Part shown: positions 1 to 5,058 of the stretch, piece after piece
Layout: every line of letters begins with the position of its first letter
Numbering within the stretch: position 1 is the stretch's first letter
Source: CAISDA01 sp050258555
Lineage (GTDB): Bacteria; Bacteroidota; Ignavibacteria; UBA10030; UBA8401
Length of the DNA stretch: 5,058 nt
Direction: 5' to 3'
Assembly: GCA_050258555.1 (NCBI GenBank)
Contig: JBLMZA010000058.1
Span: 1-5,058 of the forward strand
Made by a program: the position numbers and the translations under genes
The notes under the pieces: generated by a model
What the model was told of the DNA's origin: nothing
Databases searched by the model: none
The model's input: the letters and a program-made list of their open reading frames with translations, nothing else

Positions 1-290
1 TCGTCATGAAGGGCATGCCGCTGGGACAGTTCAACGATTTCCCCTATCAGCTGAAGAACGTCGCTCTCTCCTCCGGCGACACGATCCTTTTGATGAGCGA
101 CGGACTGATCGAGATGTTCAATGACGCGAACGAAACATTCGACGAATGCAGGGTCCTCGAGGCATTCGTATCTGTCGCCGGCTGTCCGCCCGGCGAGATC
201 ATCAGACATCTTGCCGACGAAGGCGAGAAATGGGCGAACGGCAAGCCGCACACCGACGACGTCACGCTGATCGTCCTGAAGGCGCGATGA
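1..290 (+). CDS. SpoIIE/RsbU-type PP2C serine phosphatase, C-terminal fragment (5' end outside window)
   Basis: The frame is open from the first base and ends at TGA 288-290, so only about the last 95 residues are present. The visible part matches the end of the SpoIIE/RsbU PP2C-like phosphatase domain: a GMPLG turn, a hydrophobic strand leading to SDG and a nearby Glu (bases about 96-113), and a terminal TDDVTLIV strand (bases about 252-275). In this family the Asp residues of the SDG and DD motifs bind the catalytic Mn/Mg ions. Such enzymes dephosphorylate anti-sigma-factor antagonists in partner-switching pathways, and their sensor domains (PAS, GAF, HAMP or receiver) lie N-terminal, so the input signal cannot be read here. 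The usual Gly after the Phe in the 'E-x-F-G' stretch is Asp in this protein, a minor deviation. The ATG at base 6 lies inside the domain and is not the true start. A candidate terminator follows, so the gene probably ends its transcription unit. Confidence 0.9.
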   Translation, partial: VMKGMPLGQFNDFPYQLKNVALSSGDTILLMSDGLIEMFNDANETFDECRVLEAFVSVAGCPPGEIIRHLADEGEKWANGKPHTDDVTLIVLKAR

Positions 291-318
291 GAGCGGCACC
301 CGACCAGAATCAGATTGT

Positions 319-344
319 AGAAGCAGGCAAGCTTCTTCGTTTTA
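319..344 (+). terminator. Candidate intrinsic terminator after the phosphatase gene
   Basis: AGAAGC (319-324) and GCTTCT (331-336) form a perfect 6-bp stem around a 6-base loop. A T-rich run, TCGTTTTATATA, follows from 337. It sits 29 bases after the phosphatase stop codon, a normal place for a terminator. The stem is short, with only three G-C pairs, and the T-run is interrupted by CG, so efficiency may be low. Confidence 0.45.
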
Positions 345-349
345 TATAC

Positions 350-378
350 TTGATTCCCAAATTGTAGATTATTATCTT
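350..378 (+). promoter_or_regulatory. Candidate sigma-70-like promoter for the propeller protein gene
   Basis: TTGATT at 350-355 (4 of 6 matches to TTGACA) and TATCTT at 373-378 (4 of 6 to TATAAT) are separated by exactly 17 bases in an AT-rich stretch. This would start transcription near 385, giving a leader of about 80 bases before the ATG at 467. Many Bacteroidota use a different promoter (TTTG near -33, TAnnTTTG near -7), and no good match to that form was seen. The call rests on sequence similarity alone. Confidence 0.35.
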
Positions 379-466
379 ACGCAACCCAAGACATATTACT
401 TAAAACCGATATTCAAACCATCTTCCAGTGATTTGTCCATTCCTCACCTTTTGGGAAACCGCTTCC

Positions 467-2563
467 ATGAAACTTTTTCTCAGATTGTCACTTATTTTTG
501 TATTCCAAATGACCGGCATTGATAGCATGGATGCGAAGTGGATAAAAGCGAGTAACGGCTTGACAGCGCCATTTGTCCATACACTCATCTCTTCCGGTCA
601 TACTCTCTATGCCGGATCATACACGTGTTTTTCATCGACAAACCAAGGTCAAAGCTGGAACGCGCTGAATGCGGGTCTGGTAAATGTAGATGTCTATGCG
701 CTGGCAGTCAATGGATCATCGATATATGCCGGAACATCGCAAGGAGTGTATGTTAGTACCAACAACGGACAAAGTTGGGCGAGGAAAGTCACTGGTCTCA
801 CAAACACGGTCGTCAAAGCACTCCTTGTCAACAGCGGAAAAATTTTTGTCGGAACGGAAACCGGGGGAATATTTCTATCAACGAACAACGGTGATAGCTG
901 GATACCATTACAATCGACATCCGTGAGTTATGCTCAACGCATGATCAAGGGATTCGCTGTCTCCGGTATTACGATCTTCGCCTGCACGGCAGGGGGCGTA
1001 CTTCGGTCATCGAACGGCACTGGTACCTGGACAACGGCCAATACCGGATTGCCGGCTGTCGAGCCGACATCTTTGGTTGTCTCCGAATCAATTCTCTGTA
1101 CCGGGACAACAAAGGGTCTCTTTCTCTCCAACGATAACGGTGACAACTGGACTCCTGCCAACAATACTCCCGCGATGATGATTGAAACGCTCTTTTCTTC
1201 GGGTAAGCATCTCTTCGCCGTGACATATGCCGATGGTTTGTTTATTTCCACAGACAAAGGCACATCCTGGACTCCCGTTAATCTAGGATTGCCGGTTGCA
1301 TATGCCGATGTGCACGCTATTGCCATGGTTGATTCTTTCGTATTTGTGGGAACTTCCGACGGGATCTATAAAAGGTCTCTATCAGAAATGCTCACAGTCG
1401 TTCCACCGAATAAGCCCGAGCTTGTTTCTCCTGCCGACCAGGCGTCCGGTCTTCCCACTTCGCTCTTGCTCACATGGGAGCCGGTGAATGGCGCCACCTC
1501 GTACCACATACAAGTGGCAACCGAAGAAACATTTCAATCCCAGACTGTCAATCGCGACACTATTCATGCGACCACATTCGCCATTCAATATCTGCGGAAT
1601 TACAGTCGCTATTTTTGGCGCGTTCGTGCGGTAAATTCCTCTGAGTACAGCGGATGGTCAGCCGGAAGAAGCTTTACCACAGCGCTCGCTTCGCCAACGC
1701 TTTCATCACCGGCAAATAATGCGACGGGACTTGAAACCTCTATGATATCCTTCAGTTGGGAGGCTTCTGAAGGAGGAACATCATACCGGTTGCAAGTGTC
1801 AACCGATTCATCCTTTTTGAAAAATGCCGTGGATGTGACTGTCAAACCACCGGCAGTCCCCTGGGTTTCATACACTGTAACTGGCTTGATTAAAAACACG
1901 ATATATTATTGGCGAGTTAAAGCCGCAAGCGGAGAGAATGTTTCCCCTTGGTCGAAAGTATGGAAATTTGAAACCAGATATGCCAAGCCCAGCCAAGTGG
2001 AGCTGGTCGATCCGCCGGATGGATACATAACGGTTACAGATAGCGTGAATTTGGTGTGGCGCCCGGCAACTCCAGGAATAACGTATTATGAAGTCGAATT
2101 ATCCGGCGGTATACCCTTGACCGGAATTCAGACCGCAGATACTGCGATTACGTATCATTATCCCGCCAATACGATCGTTTCCGCACCGATCGCTTGGAGA
2201 GTGCGGGCCCGGAATAGTTCGACGTATATCGGTGATTACAGCCTTTCAAGAGCCTTTACACGATCAGCGACCGCTGTTGCAGAGCAGGAGGAACTGCCGA
2301 AGAAATTTGCCTTATCCAATGCGTATCCCAATCCATGTAATCCCTCGACGACCATTGCATTCGAACTTCCCGCATCAGGGTTTGTAACATTGAAAATATT
2401 CAACGCGCTCGGAACGGTGGTAGCATCGATCATTGATGGTGAATTGAATTGTGGTCGATATTCATGCGAATGGAATGCCGCTGAAATGCCGAGCGGCGTC
2501 TATTTCTATCGGCTTACGGCAGGAAATCATACGGAAACGAAACGTCTGATGCTGCTGAAATAA
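467..2563 (+). CDS. Secreted BNR/Asp-box beta-propeller protein with three fibronectin-III-like domains and a T9SS type A sorting domain
   Basis: This 698-residue protein appears to be exported by Sec and then moved across the outer membrane by T9SS. The ATG at 467 is preferred because it directly opens a signal peptide (Lys2 and Arg6, then a hydrophobic core to about residue 14; cleavage possibly near Ala23). A GTG at 428 would put 13 extra residues in front of it. A weak GGGAAA lies 8 bases upstream of the ATG. Residues about 24-304 hold six Asp-box motifs (S-x-[ND]-x-G-x-x-W type) at 56, 96, 137, 180, 220 and 260, plus a seventh degenerate unit, which suggests a beta-propeller of the BNR/Ycf48-like class. 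Residues about 313-598 are three Fn3-like domains, the first two carrying a [FY]WRV strand and the third WRV. Residues 614-698 are a sorting domain with YPNPCNPST at 620-628 and a GVYFYRL strand. Such proteins are usually surface-attached or released. The propeller may bind a ligand or partner, but no catalytic residues of a sialidase could be identified. Confidence 0.92.
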   Translation: MKLFLRLSLIFVFQMTGIDSMDAKWIKASNGLTAPFVHTLISSGHTLYAGSYTCFSSTNQGQSWNALNAGLVNVDVYALAVNGSSIYAGTSQGVYVSTNNGQSWARKVTGLTNTVVKALLVNSGKIFVGTETGGIFLSTNNGDSWIPLQSTSVSYAQRMIKGFAVSGITIFACTAGGVLRSSNGTGTWTTANTGLPAVEPTSLVVSESILCTGTTKGLFLSNDNGDNWTPANNTPAMMIETLFSSGKHLFAVTYADGLFISTDKGTSWTPVNLGLPVAYADVHAIAMVDSFVFVGTSDGIYKRSLSEMLTVVPPNKPELVSPADQASGLPTSLLLTWEPVNGATSYHIQVATEETFQSQTVNRDTIHATTFAIQYLRNYSRYFWRVRAVNSSEYSGWSAGRSFTTALASPTLSSPANNATGLETSMISFSWEASEGGTSYRLQVSTDSSFLKNAVDVTVKPPAVPWVSYTVTGLIKNTIYYWRVKAASGENVSPWSKVWKFETRYAKPSQVELVDPPDGYITVTDSVNLVWRPATPGITYYEVELSGGIPLTGIQTADTAITYHYPANTIVSAPIAWRVRARNSSTYIGDYSLSRAFTRSATAVAEQEELPKKFALSNAYPNPCNPSTTIAFELPASGFVTLKIFNALGTVVASIIDGELNCGRYSCEWNAAEMPSGVYFYRLTAGNHTETKRLMLLK
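632..1270 (+). repeat. Six Asp-box (BNR) repeat units within the propeller domain
   Basis: The protein repeats a unit of 40-43 residues. Asp boxes begin at residues 56, 96, 137, 180, 220 and 260, giving spacings of 40, 41, 43, 40 and 40. Most carry the form S-T-N-x-G-x-S-W; the fourth is degenerate (RSSNGTGTW). A typical unit reads hydrophobic-Y-A-G-T, then a glycine turn, then V-Y-x-S before the Asp box. The similarity is at protein level and the DNA copies have diverged, so recent tandem duplication is not indicated. Confidence 0.88.
1403..2260 (+). other. Three tandem fibronectin-III-like domains (domain annotation)
   Basis: Residues of the 698-residue protein at about 313-405, 409-503 and 506-598 form three similar beta-sandwich units. 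Each starts with a Pro-rich linker and a P-x-L or V-x-L strand, has a Trp in the second strand (LTW, FSW, LVW), then a T-x-Y-x-[LIV]-[EQ]-[LV] strand and a WRV-[RK]-A strand, and ends in a [FW]-x-F-[TE]-T-like strand. They probably act as spacers or carbohydrate/protein-binding modules between the propeller and the sorting domain. The third unit is the most divergent, with GITYYEVELSG in place of the usual pattern. Confidence 0.8.
2306..2560 (+). other. T9SS type A C-terminal sorting domain (domain annotation)
   Basis: The last 85 residues match the secretion signal of T9SS cargo: an LSNAYPNP opening, PSTTIAFELP, a VTLKIFNALG strand, a PSGVYFYRL strand and a Lys-rich end (TKRLMLLK). In characterised systems PorU cleaves this domain and attaches the cargo to surface lipopolysaccharide, or the cargo is released. 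The usual Phe in YPNPFNPST is Cys624 here, and two more Cys (662 and 667) lie further along the domain. This domain is the strongest taxonomic clue in the window. Confidence 0.9.
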
Positions 2564-2731
2564 TCCTAATGCGGTGTCTGCATACATGTACGAAGAAATT
2601 GACCGTGATCATTCTCATAAAGAGAGGTTCTTGCTTGCGGTCGATTTTCTTCGCGCCGTGAGACAGCATCGCGGCGGTCCTTGCTACACTTTCCCGAAAT
2701 ATTCGGCACACCGCAAAATTTAGCGGCCGCC

Positions 2732-2775
2732 GTACAACCGTCGCCTTCCATTTAACCTTCCCATAGTCCAACCGT
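2732..2775 (+). repeat. Short direct repeat GT(A/C)CAACCGT upstream of the sigma operon
   Basis: GTACAACCGT (2732-2741) and GTCCAACCGT (2766-2775) match at 9 of 10 bases and are 34 bases apart start to start. They sit 56-99 bases before the sigma-factor start codon, where a regulator could bind. A pair this short can arise by chance, so the function is uncertain. Confidence 0.35.
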
Positions 2776-2777
2776 AT
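2754..2777 (+). promoter_or_regulatory. Weak candidate ECF-type promoter for the sigma operon
   Basis: An AACC element at 2754-2757, 15 bases before CGTAT at 2773-2777, resembles the AAC ... CGT arrangement of promoters used by ECF sigma factors. ECF sigma operons are commonly self-activated, so such a site is expected here. The -35 element lacks the usual leading GG (TTAACC instead of GGAAC), and the motif is too short to be decisive. Confidence 0.22.
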
Positions 2778-2830
2778 CATCATCAGACGGGCGAGACAAT
2801 CGTTCACTCTAACGAGAACCCCACACTGCC

Positions 2831-3400
2831 GTGCCAATACAGGACCTACATGAGATCGTTCATCGCTGCACAACCGGCGACACGGCTGCGTTCCGATCGT
2901 TGATGGAGGAATATCAGGGGTATGCGTTCTCGGTCGCCTTCCGCGCCGTCTGCGATGAGGAGGATGCGAAGGACATCGTCCAGGAATCCTTCATCCGTGT
3001 CTGGAACAACATTCACCGCTACGACGAGTCGGTGAAGTTTACCACGTGGCTCTACAGGATCGTGACCAATCTCTGCATCGATCTGTTGCGGTCCGGAAAC
3101 AGGAGACGATGTCAGCCGCTGGAAGGAATGAGTGCCGCGCTCTTATCCTGCAGCGATCCGGAAAGTGATCCAGAACGGCTGTATTCCAATGCGGAGCTCG
3201 GCGCAATGATCGGGACGCTCATGGACGATCTTCCGCCCAAACAACGGATGATCTTCCTCCTGAGGGATCTCGAAAACCTTTCGATCAAAGAGGTGTGCGA
3301 TATTCTTCATCTCTCAGAAGGCTCGGTCAAGACCAATCTCGTCTATGCACGCCGCTATATCCGGCGTCGGCTTGAACTTATACACATGAATGAACCATGA
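2831..3400 (+). CDS. ECF-type RNA polymerase sigma factor (sigma-70 family, RpoE-like)
   Basis: This 189-residue protein has the usual ECF length and domain pair. Region 2 (residues about 20-91) includes the region 2.2 motif DAKDIVQESFIRVW (45-58), which contacts core polymerase, and FTTWLYRIVTN (70-80), which melts the -10 element. Region 4 (about 122-182) opens with LPPKQRMIF (134-142) and has a helix-turn-helix in SIKEVCDILHLSEGSVKTNL (151-170) that reads the -35 element. There is no sigma-1.1 or region 3 and no C-terminal extension. The GTG at 2831 is chosen because an in-frame TAA at 2810 leaves no other standard start upstream, and the N-terminus then begins as in typical family members. 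The Shine-Dalgarno signal is weak. The stop codon overlaps the next start (ATGA), so the anti-sigma factor is translationally coupled. The regulon cannot be read from the sequence. Confidence 0.96.
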   Translation: MPIQDLHEIVHRCTTGDTAAFRSLMEEYQGYAFSVAFRAVCDEEDAKDIVQESFIRVWNNIHRYDESVKFTTWLYRIVTNLCIDLLRSGNRRRCQPLEGMSAALLSCSDPESDPERLYSNAELGAMIGTLMDDLPPKQRMIFLLRDLENLSIKEVCDILHLSEGSVKTNLVYARRYIRRRLELIHMNEP

Positions 3401-4149
3401 ACTGCACGGAAGTACGACAACGGATGGATCTGCGGGATGACGAATGCGATCCCAGGGAATTGGCGGAGATGCACCGGCATTGTTCCACGTGCCCCGAGTG
3501 CGCCGCCGAGTATTCGCGCGTGATCGCGGGTCGGAAGCTGATGTCCACACTTCAGCATCAGATTCCCACTCTTTCCCATCCCCAGCTTCTCACATCGAGT
3601 GTTCTTGAACGCATCGAACAGGCATCGGCGCACGAGGCGTCGAAGGCCTCCGGAACCTGGCTCGATCGCCTGGCGGCCTGGCTTGATCGTCCCGCACTCA
3701 CGTGGGCGATGGCATCCGCGCTTCTTGCCATCACGGGATCGTTCGCCATCGAGTATACATCGGCCTATGTCTCGGTGAAGGGACTGGAAGACCATGTTCA
3801 ACAACAATCCGCGCTGCGCGCAGAGTCCGATATGGCGGCCATACATCAGAGCGCGCTTGTCGATGCCGTGGCGACACTCACGAAGAAGCTCTCCGGAAAT
3901 CCTTCCTATATGGAGCTTTCGCAGAACTGGGTGATGATCGACAAAGCGTCACTTGAGCGGTTATTCCAATTGTATGACGAGCTCAAGGCGAATGCCTCCA
4001 AGCTTCCCCCGGAGTTCCGCTCGGCCAATCCGAGCATCACAAAATTGCTGGATGCCAAACGGCCGTCGACGCAGTTGGAACTGCTCCTGAAGGAACGCGA
4101 AGCATTGATCCGGGAATTGAACAGGCTCATGCCGAAAGAAAGGAAATGA
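3397..4149 (+). CDS. Membrane-anchored anti-sigma factor with zinc-binding (ZAS-type) N-terminal domain
   Basis: This 250-residue protein probably binds and inhibits the sigma factor encoded just upstream. The N-terminus carries the zinc anti-sigma signature Cys3, then His28-x3-Cys32-x2-Cys35. A single hydrophobic segment at about 100-118 (LTWAMASALLAITGSFAIEY region) would span the inner membrane with the N-terminus inside. The remaining 130 or so residues would face the periplasm: a hydrophilic, partly helical region with a heptad-like C-terminal helix (about 222-247) rich in Leu, Glu and Arg. I do not recognise this periplasmic part; it shows no obvious RskA-like or FecR-like pattern. The start at 3397 overlaps the sigma stop codon by 4 bases, and no separate Shine-Dalgarno signal is seen, as expected for coupled translation. 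The mechanism of release (proteolysis, zinc loss or thiol oxidation) is not shown by the sequence. Confidence 0.9.
   Translation: MNCTEVRQRMDLRDDECDPRELAEMHRHCSTCPECAAEYSRVIAGRKLMSTLQHQIPTLSHPQLLTSSVLERIEQASAHEASKASGTWLDRLAAWLDRPALTWAMASALLAITGSFAIEYTSAYVSVKGLEDHVQQQSALRAESDMAAIHQSALVDAVATLTKKLSGNPSYMELSQNWVMIDKASLERLFQLYDELKANASKLPPEFRSANPSITKLLDAKRPSTQLELLLKEREALIRELNRLMPKERK
4140..4145 (+). promoter_or_regulatory. Ribosome binding site of the lipoprotein gene
   Basis: AAGGAA lies 6 bases upstream of the ATG at 4152, inside the last codons of the anti-sigma gene. It is the clearest Shine-Dalgarno signal in the window and supports that start. It also suggests that the lipoprotein is translated independently rather than only by coupling. 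Confidence 0.7.
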
Positions 4150-4151
4150 GA

Positions 4152-5058
4152 ATGAAACGCGCGTCGTTCTTCGGTCTGCTGCTGCTGCTCGTCTGCGGCG
4201 GATGCAATGAAAAATATGCCGTGAAAACCACCATTCGCTCCGATGGCTCGTTCGAAAAAACGATCGTCTGCACGGGGGATTCTCTGGGGCTGGGCAAGCT
4301 GCCGCTGCCATTCCGGTTCAAAGAAGGCTGGCATGTCACCATACGGCGCGACACCGTCGAGAAGAATCGTTTCACCACGACAGCCGTGAAACGTTTCAAC
4401 TCTATCGCCGAGCTGCAGGATGAGATCGCGAGGGGCGGCGACAGCACAAAATGGAAGCTGCAAAGCCGCATCGACAAACGATTCCGATGGTTCTTCACAT
4501 ACTATGAGTATTCGGAGACGATCCCGGCATTCGGACTGACCAGGCAGGTGCTGCGGATCGACAGCGCGTTCACGCCGGCGGAGATCGAACAATTGCGGAA
4601 CGGCACGGACACCCTCCTCAATCAACGGTTCGAGCGCCATCAGGAAGACAATGCCTTCGAAGCATTCATCGACGGGGTCATCGTTCAGGCGGCCGCGCTC
4701 GGCGATCCGCTTCTGGCGCCAAGCCGGTGGCCGGAAAAAAAGGCGATCGTCCTCGATGAATTCAGGAAGGCGACCAACACGTCTCATGTCGATCTTGAAA
4801 AGTGGCAGCCGGGCGCCGAGCTCAGCGCGATCATCGCGCGGACGTTCGCGGCTCCCTCGGCGCTCAGATTGCGCGGCGCCATCGATACGCTGTTTGTCAA
4901 CATGATGCGCGATTTCGAACTCGAGAACAAGCTCGATGTCTCGTATACGAACGAGGTCACGATGCCGGGCCTGCTCATTTCAACGAACGCCCGAAGCATC
5001 GAGGGCACGACGGTGCAGTGGGACTGCCGGCCTCACCGGGTCTTCGACACGACAATGA
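4152..5058 (+). CDS. Predicted lipoprotein of unknown function, third gene of the sigma operon (3' end outside window)
   Basis: The frame is open from ATG 4152 to the window end (302 codons) without a stop. It begins 2 bases after the anti-sigma stop codon. The N-terminus is a signal peptide: Lys2 and Arg3, a Leu-rich core at 9-14, then CGGC with Cys18 as the likely lipidated residue. Cys at -3 is unusual for a lipobox, so membrane anchoring is probable rather than certain. The mature part starts with an alternating beta-type strand ending in DGSFEKTIV (31-39), contains an aromatic block FRWFFTYYEY (111-120), a helical middle (about 141-253), and a late strand pair with MPGLLISTNA and EGTTVQWD (271-291). 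The late 'PG ... stNa ... g..v.W' pattern recalls LppM/DUF3153-like lipoproteins, but this is by eye only. Its place in the operon suggests it is a sensor partner, a modulator of the anti-sigma factor, or an envelope effector. Confidence 0.88.
   Translation, partial: MKRASFFGLLLLLVCGGCNEKYAVKTTIRSDGSFEKTIVCTGDSLGLGKLPLPFRFKEGWHVTIRRDTVEKNRFTTTAVKRFNSIAELQDEIARGGDSTKWKLQSRIDKRFRWFFTYYEYSETIPAFGLTRQVLRIDSAFTPAEIEQLRNGTDTLLNQRFERHQEDNAFEAFIDGVIVQAAALGDPLLAPSRWPEKKAIVLDEFRKATNTSHVDLEKWQPGAELSAIIARTFAAPSALRLRGAIDTLFVNMMRDFELENKLDVSYTNEVTMPGLLISTNARSIEGTTVQWDCRPHRVFDTTM

Larger units (their letters stand above)
2564..2830. other. Intergenic region without a convincing gene
   Basis: This 267-base gap separates the propeller gene from the sigma operon. 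No convincing intrinsic terminator follows the propeller gene. It contains a 45-codon plus-strand reading frame (2586-2723) with no ribosome binding site, an 8-bp palindrome TACATGTA (2583-2590), a GC-rich palindrome GCGGCCGC (2723-2730) and the direct repeat listed separately. The last 80 or so bases probably hold the promoter of the sigma operon. Confidence 0.6.

Noticed and set aside
428..466. GTG at 428 as the start of the propeller protein
   Set aside because: It would add 13 residues, including Trp, Glu and Pro, in front of a good signal peptide that begins exactly at the ATG at 467.
934..1326. A 130-codon minus-strand frame inside the propeller gene
   Set aside because: It lies wholly opposite the Asp-box repeats, and its repeated look merely mirrors the plus-strand repeats.
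467..2563. Calling the propeller protein a sialidase
   Set aside because: Asp boxes occur in many non-enzymatic propellers. I could not find the RIP motif or the arginine triad and catalytic Tyr/Glu arrangement of true sialidases.
2654..2676. GC hairpin CGCCG / CGGCG as a terminator of the propeller gene
   Set aside because: The stem is only 5 bp around a 13-base loop and no T-run follows.
2586..2723. A 45-codon plus-strand frame starting MYEEIDRDHS in the gap before the sigma gene
   Set aside because: The translation looks hydrophilic and not absurd, but there is no Shine-Dalgarno signal and no recognisable family. A frame this short is expected by chance. Conservation in relatives would change this view.
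2514..2873. A 119-codon minus-strand open frame covering the intergenic gap
   Set aside because: It overlaps the coding ends of both flanking plus-strand genes, has no recognisable motif and no clear ribosome binding site.
3906..4787. A 293-codon minus-strand open frame across the anti-sigma and lipoprotein genes
   Set aside because: It is antisense to two well-supported genes and spans their junction. Its translation is rich in Arg and has no recognisable domain. Long antisense frames are common opposite GC-rich coding sequence.

Overview
This window looks like chromosomal DNA from a bacterium of the Fibrobacterota-Chlorobiota-Bacteroidota (FCB) group, most likely an Ignavibacteria/Chlorobi-like or related uncultured lineage. 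The main evidence is a secreted protein with a type IX secretion (T9SS) type A sorting domain in the 'YPNPxNPST' style typical of these lineages. A zinc-type anti-sigma factor and a lipoprotein also fit a Gram-negative envelope. All genes lie on the plus strand, and no mobile element, CRISPR array, tRNA or rRNA was seen.

Layout: (1) Bases 1-290 hold the 3' end of a SpoIIE/RsbU-type PP2C serine phosphatase gene. (2) Bases 291-466 are non-coding, with a plausible intrinsic terminator followed by a plausible sigma-70-like promoter. (3) Bases 467-2563 encode a 698-residue exported protein: signal peptide, a BNR/Asp-box beta-propeller of probably seven blades, three fibronectin-III-like domains and a C-terminal T9SS sorting domain. 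This gene is visibly more AT-rich than its flanks. (4) Bases 2564-2830 are a gap without a convincing gene, holding a short direct repeat and a weak candidate ECF promoter. (5) Bases 2831-5058 are a tight three-gene operon: an ECF sigma factor (GTG start), a membrane-anchored anti-sigma factor with a zinc-binding motif (4-base ATGA overlap), and, 2 bases further on, a predicted lipoprotein that runs off the window end.

How they work together: the sigma/anti-sigma pair is a standard transmembrane signalling module, in which the cytoplasmic zinc-binding domain holds the sigma factor until a signal in the periplasm or envelope releases it. The less-known parts are the roughly 130-residue periplasmic region of the anti-sigma factor and the co-transcribed lipoprotein, neither of which I can assign to a function. 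Together they are the best candidate here for an undescribed envelope-sensing system. The phosphatase and the propeller protein appear to be separate transcription units with no demonstrable link to the operon.
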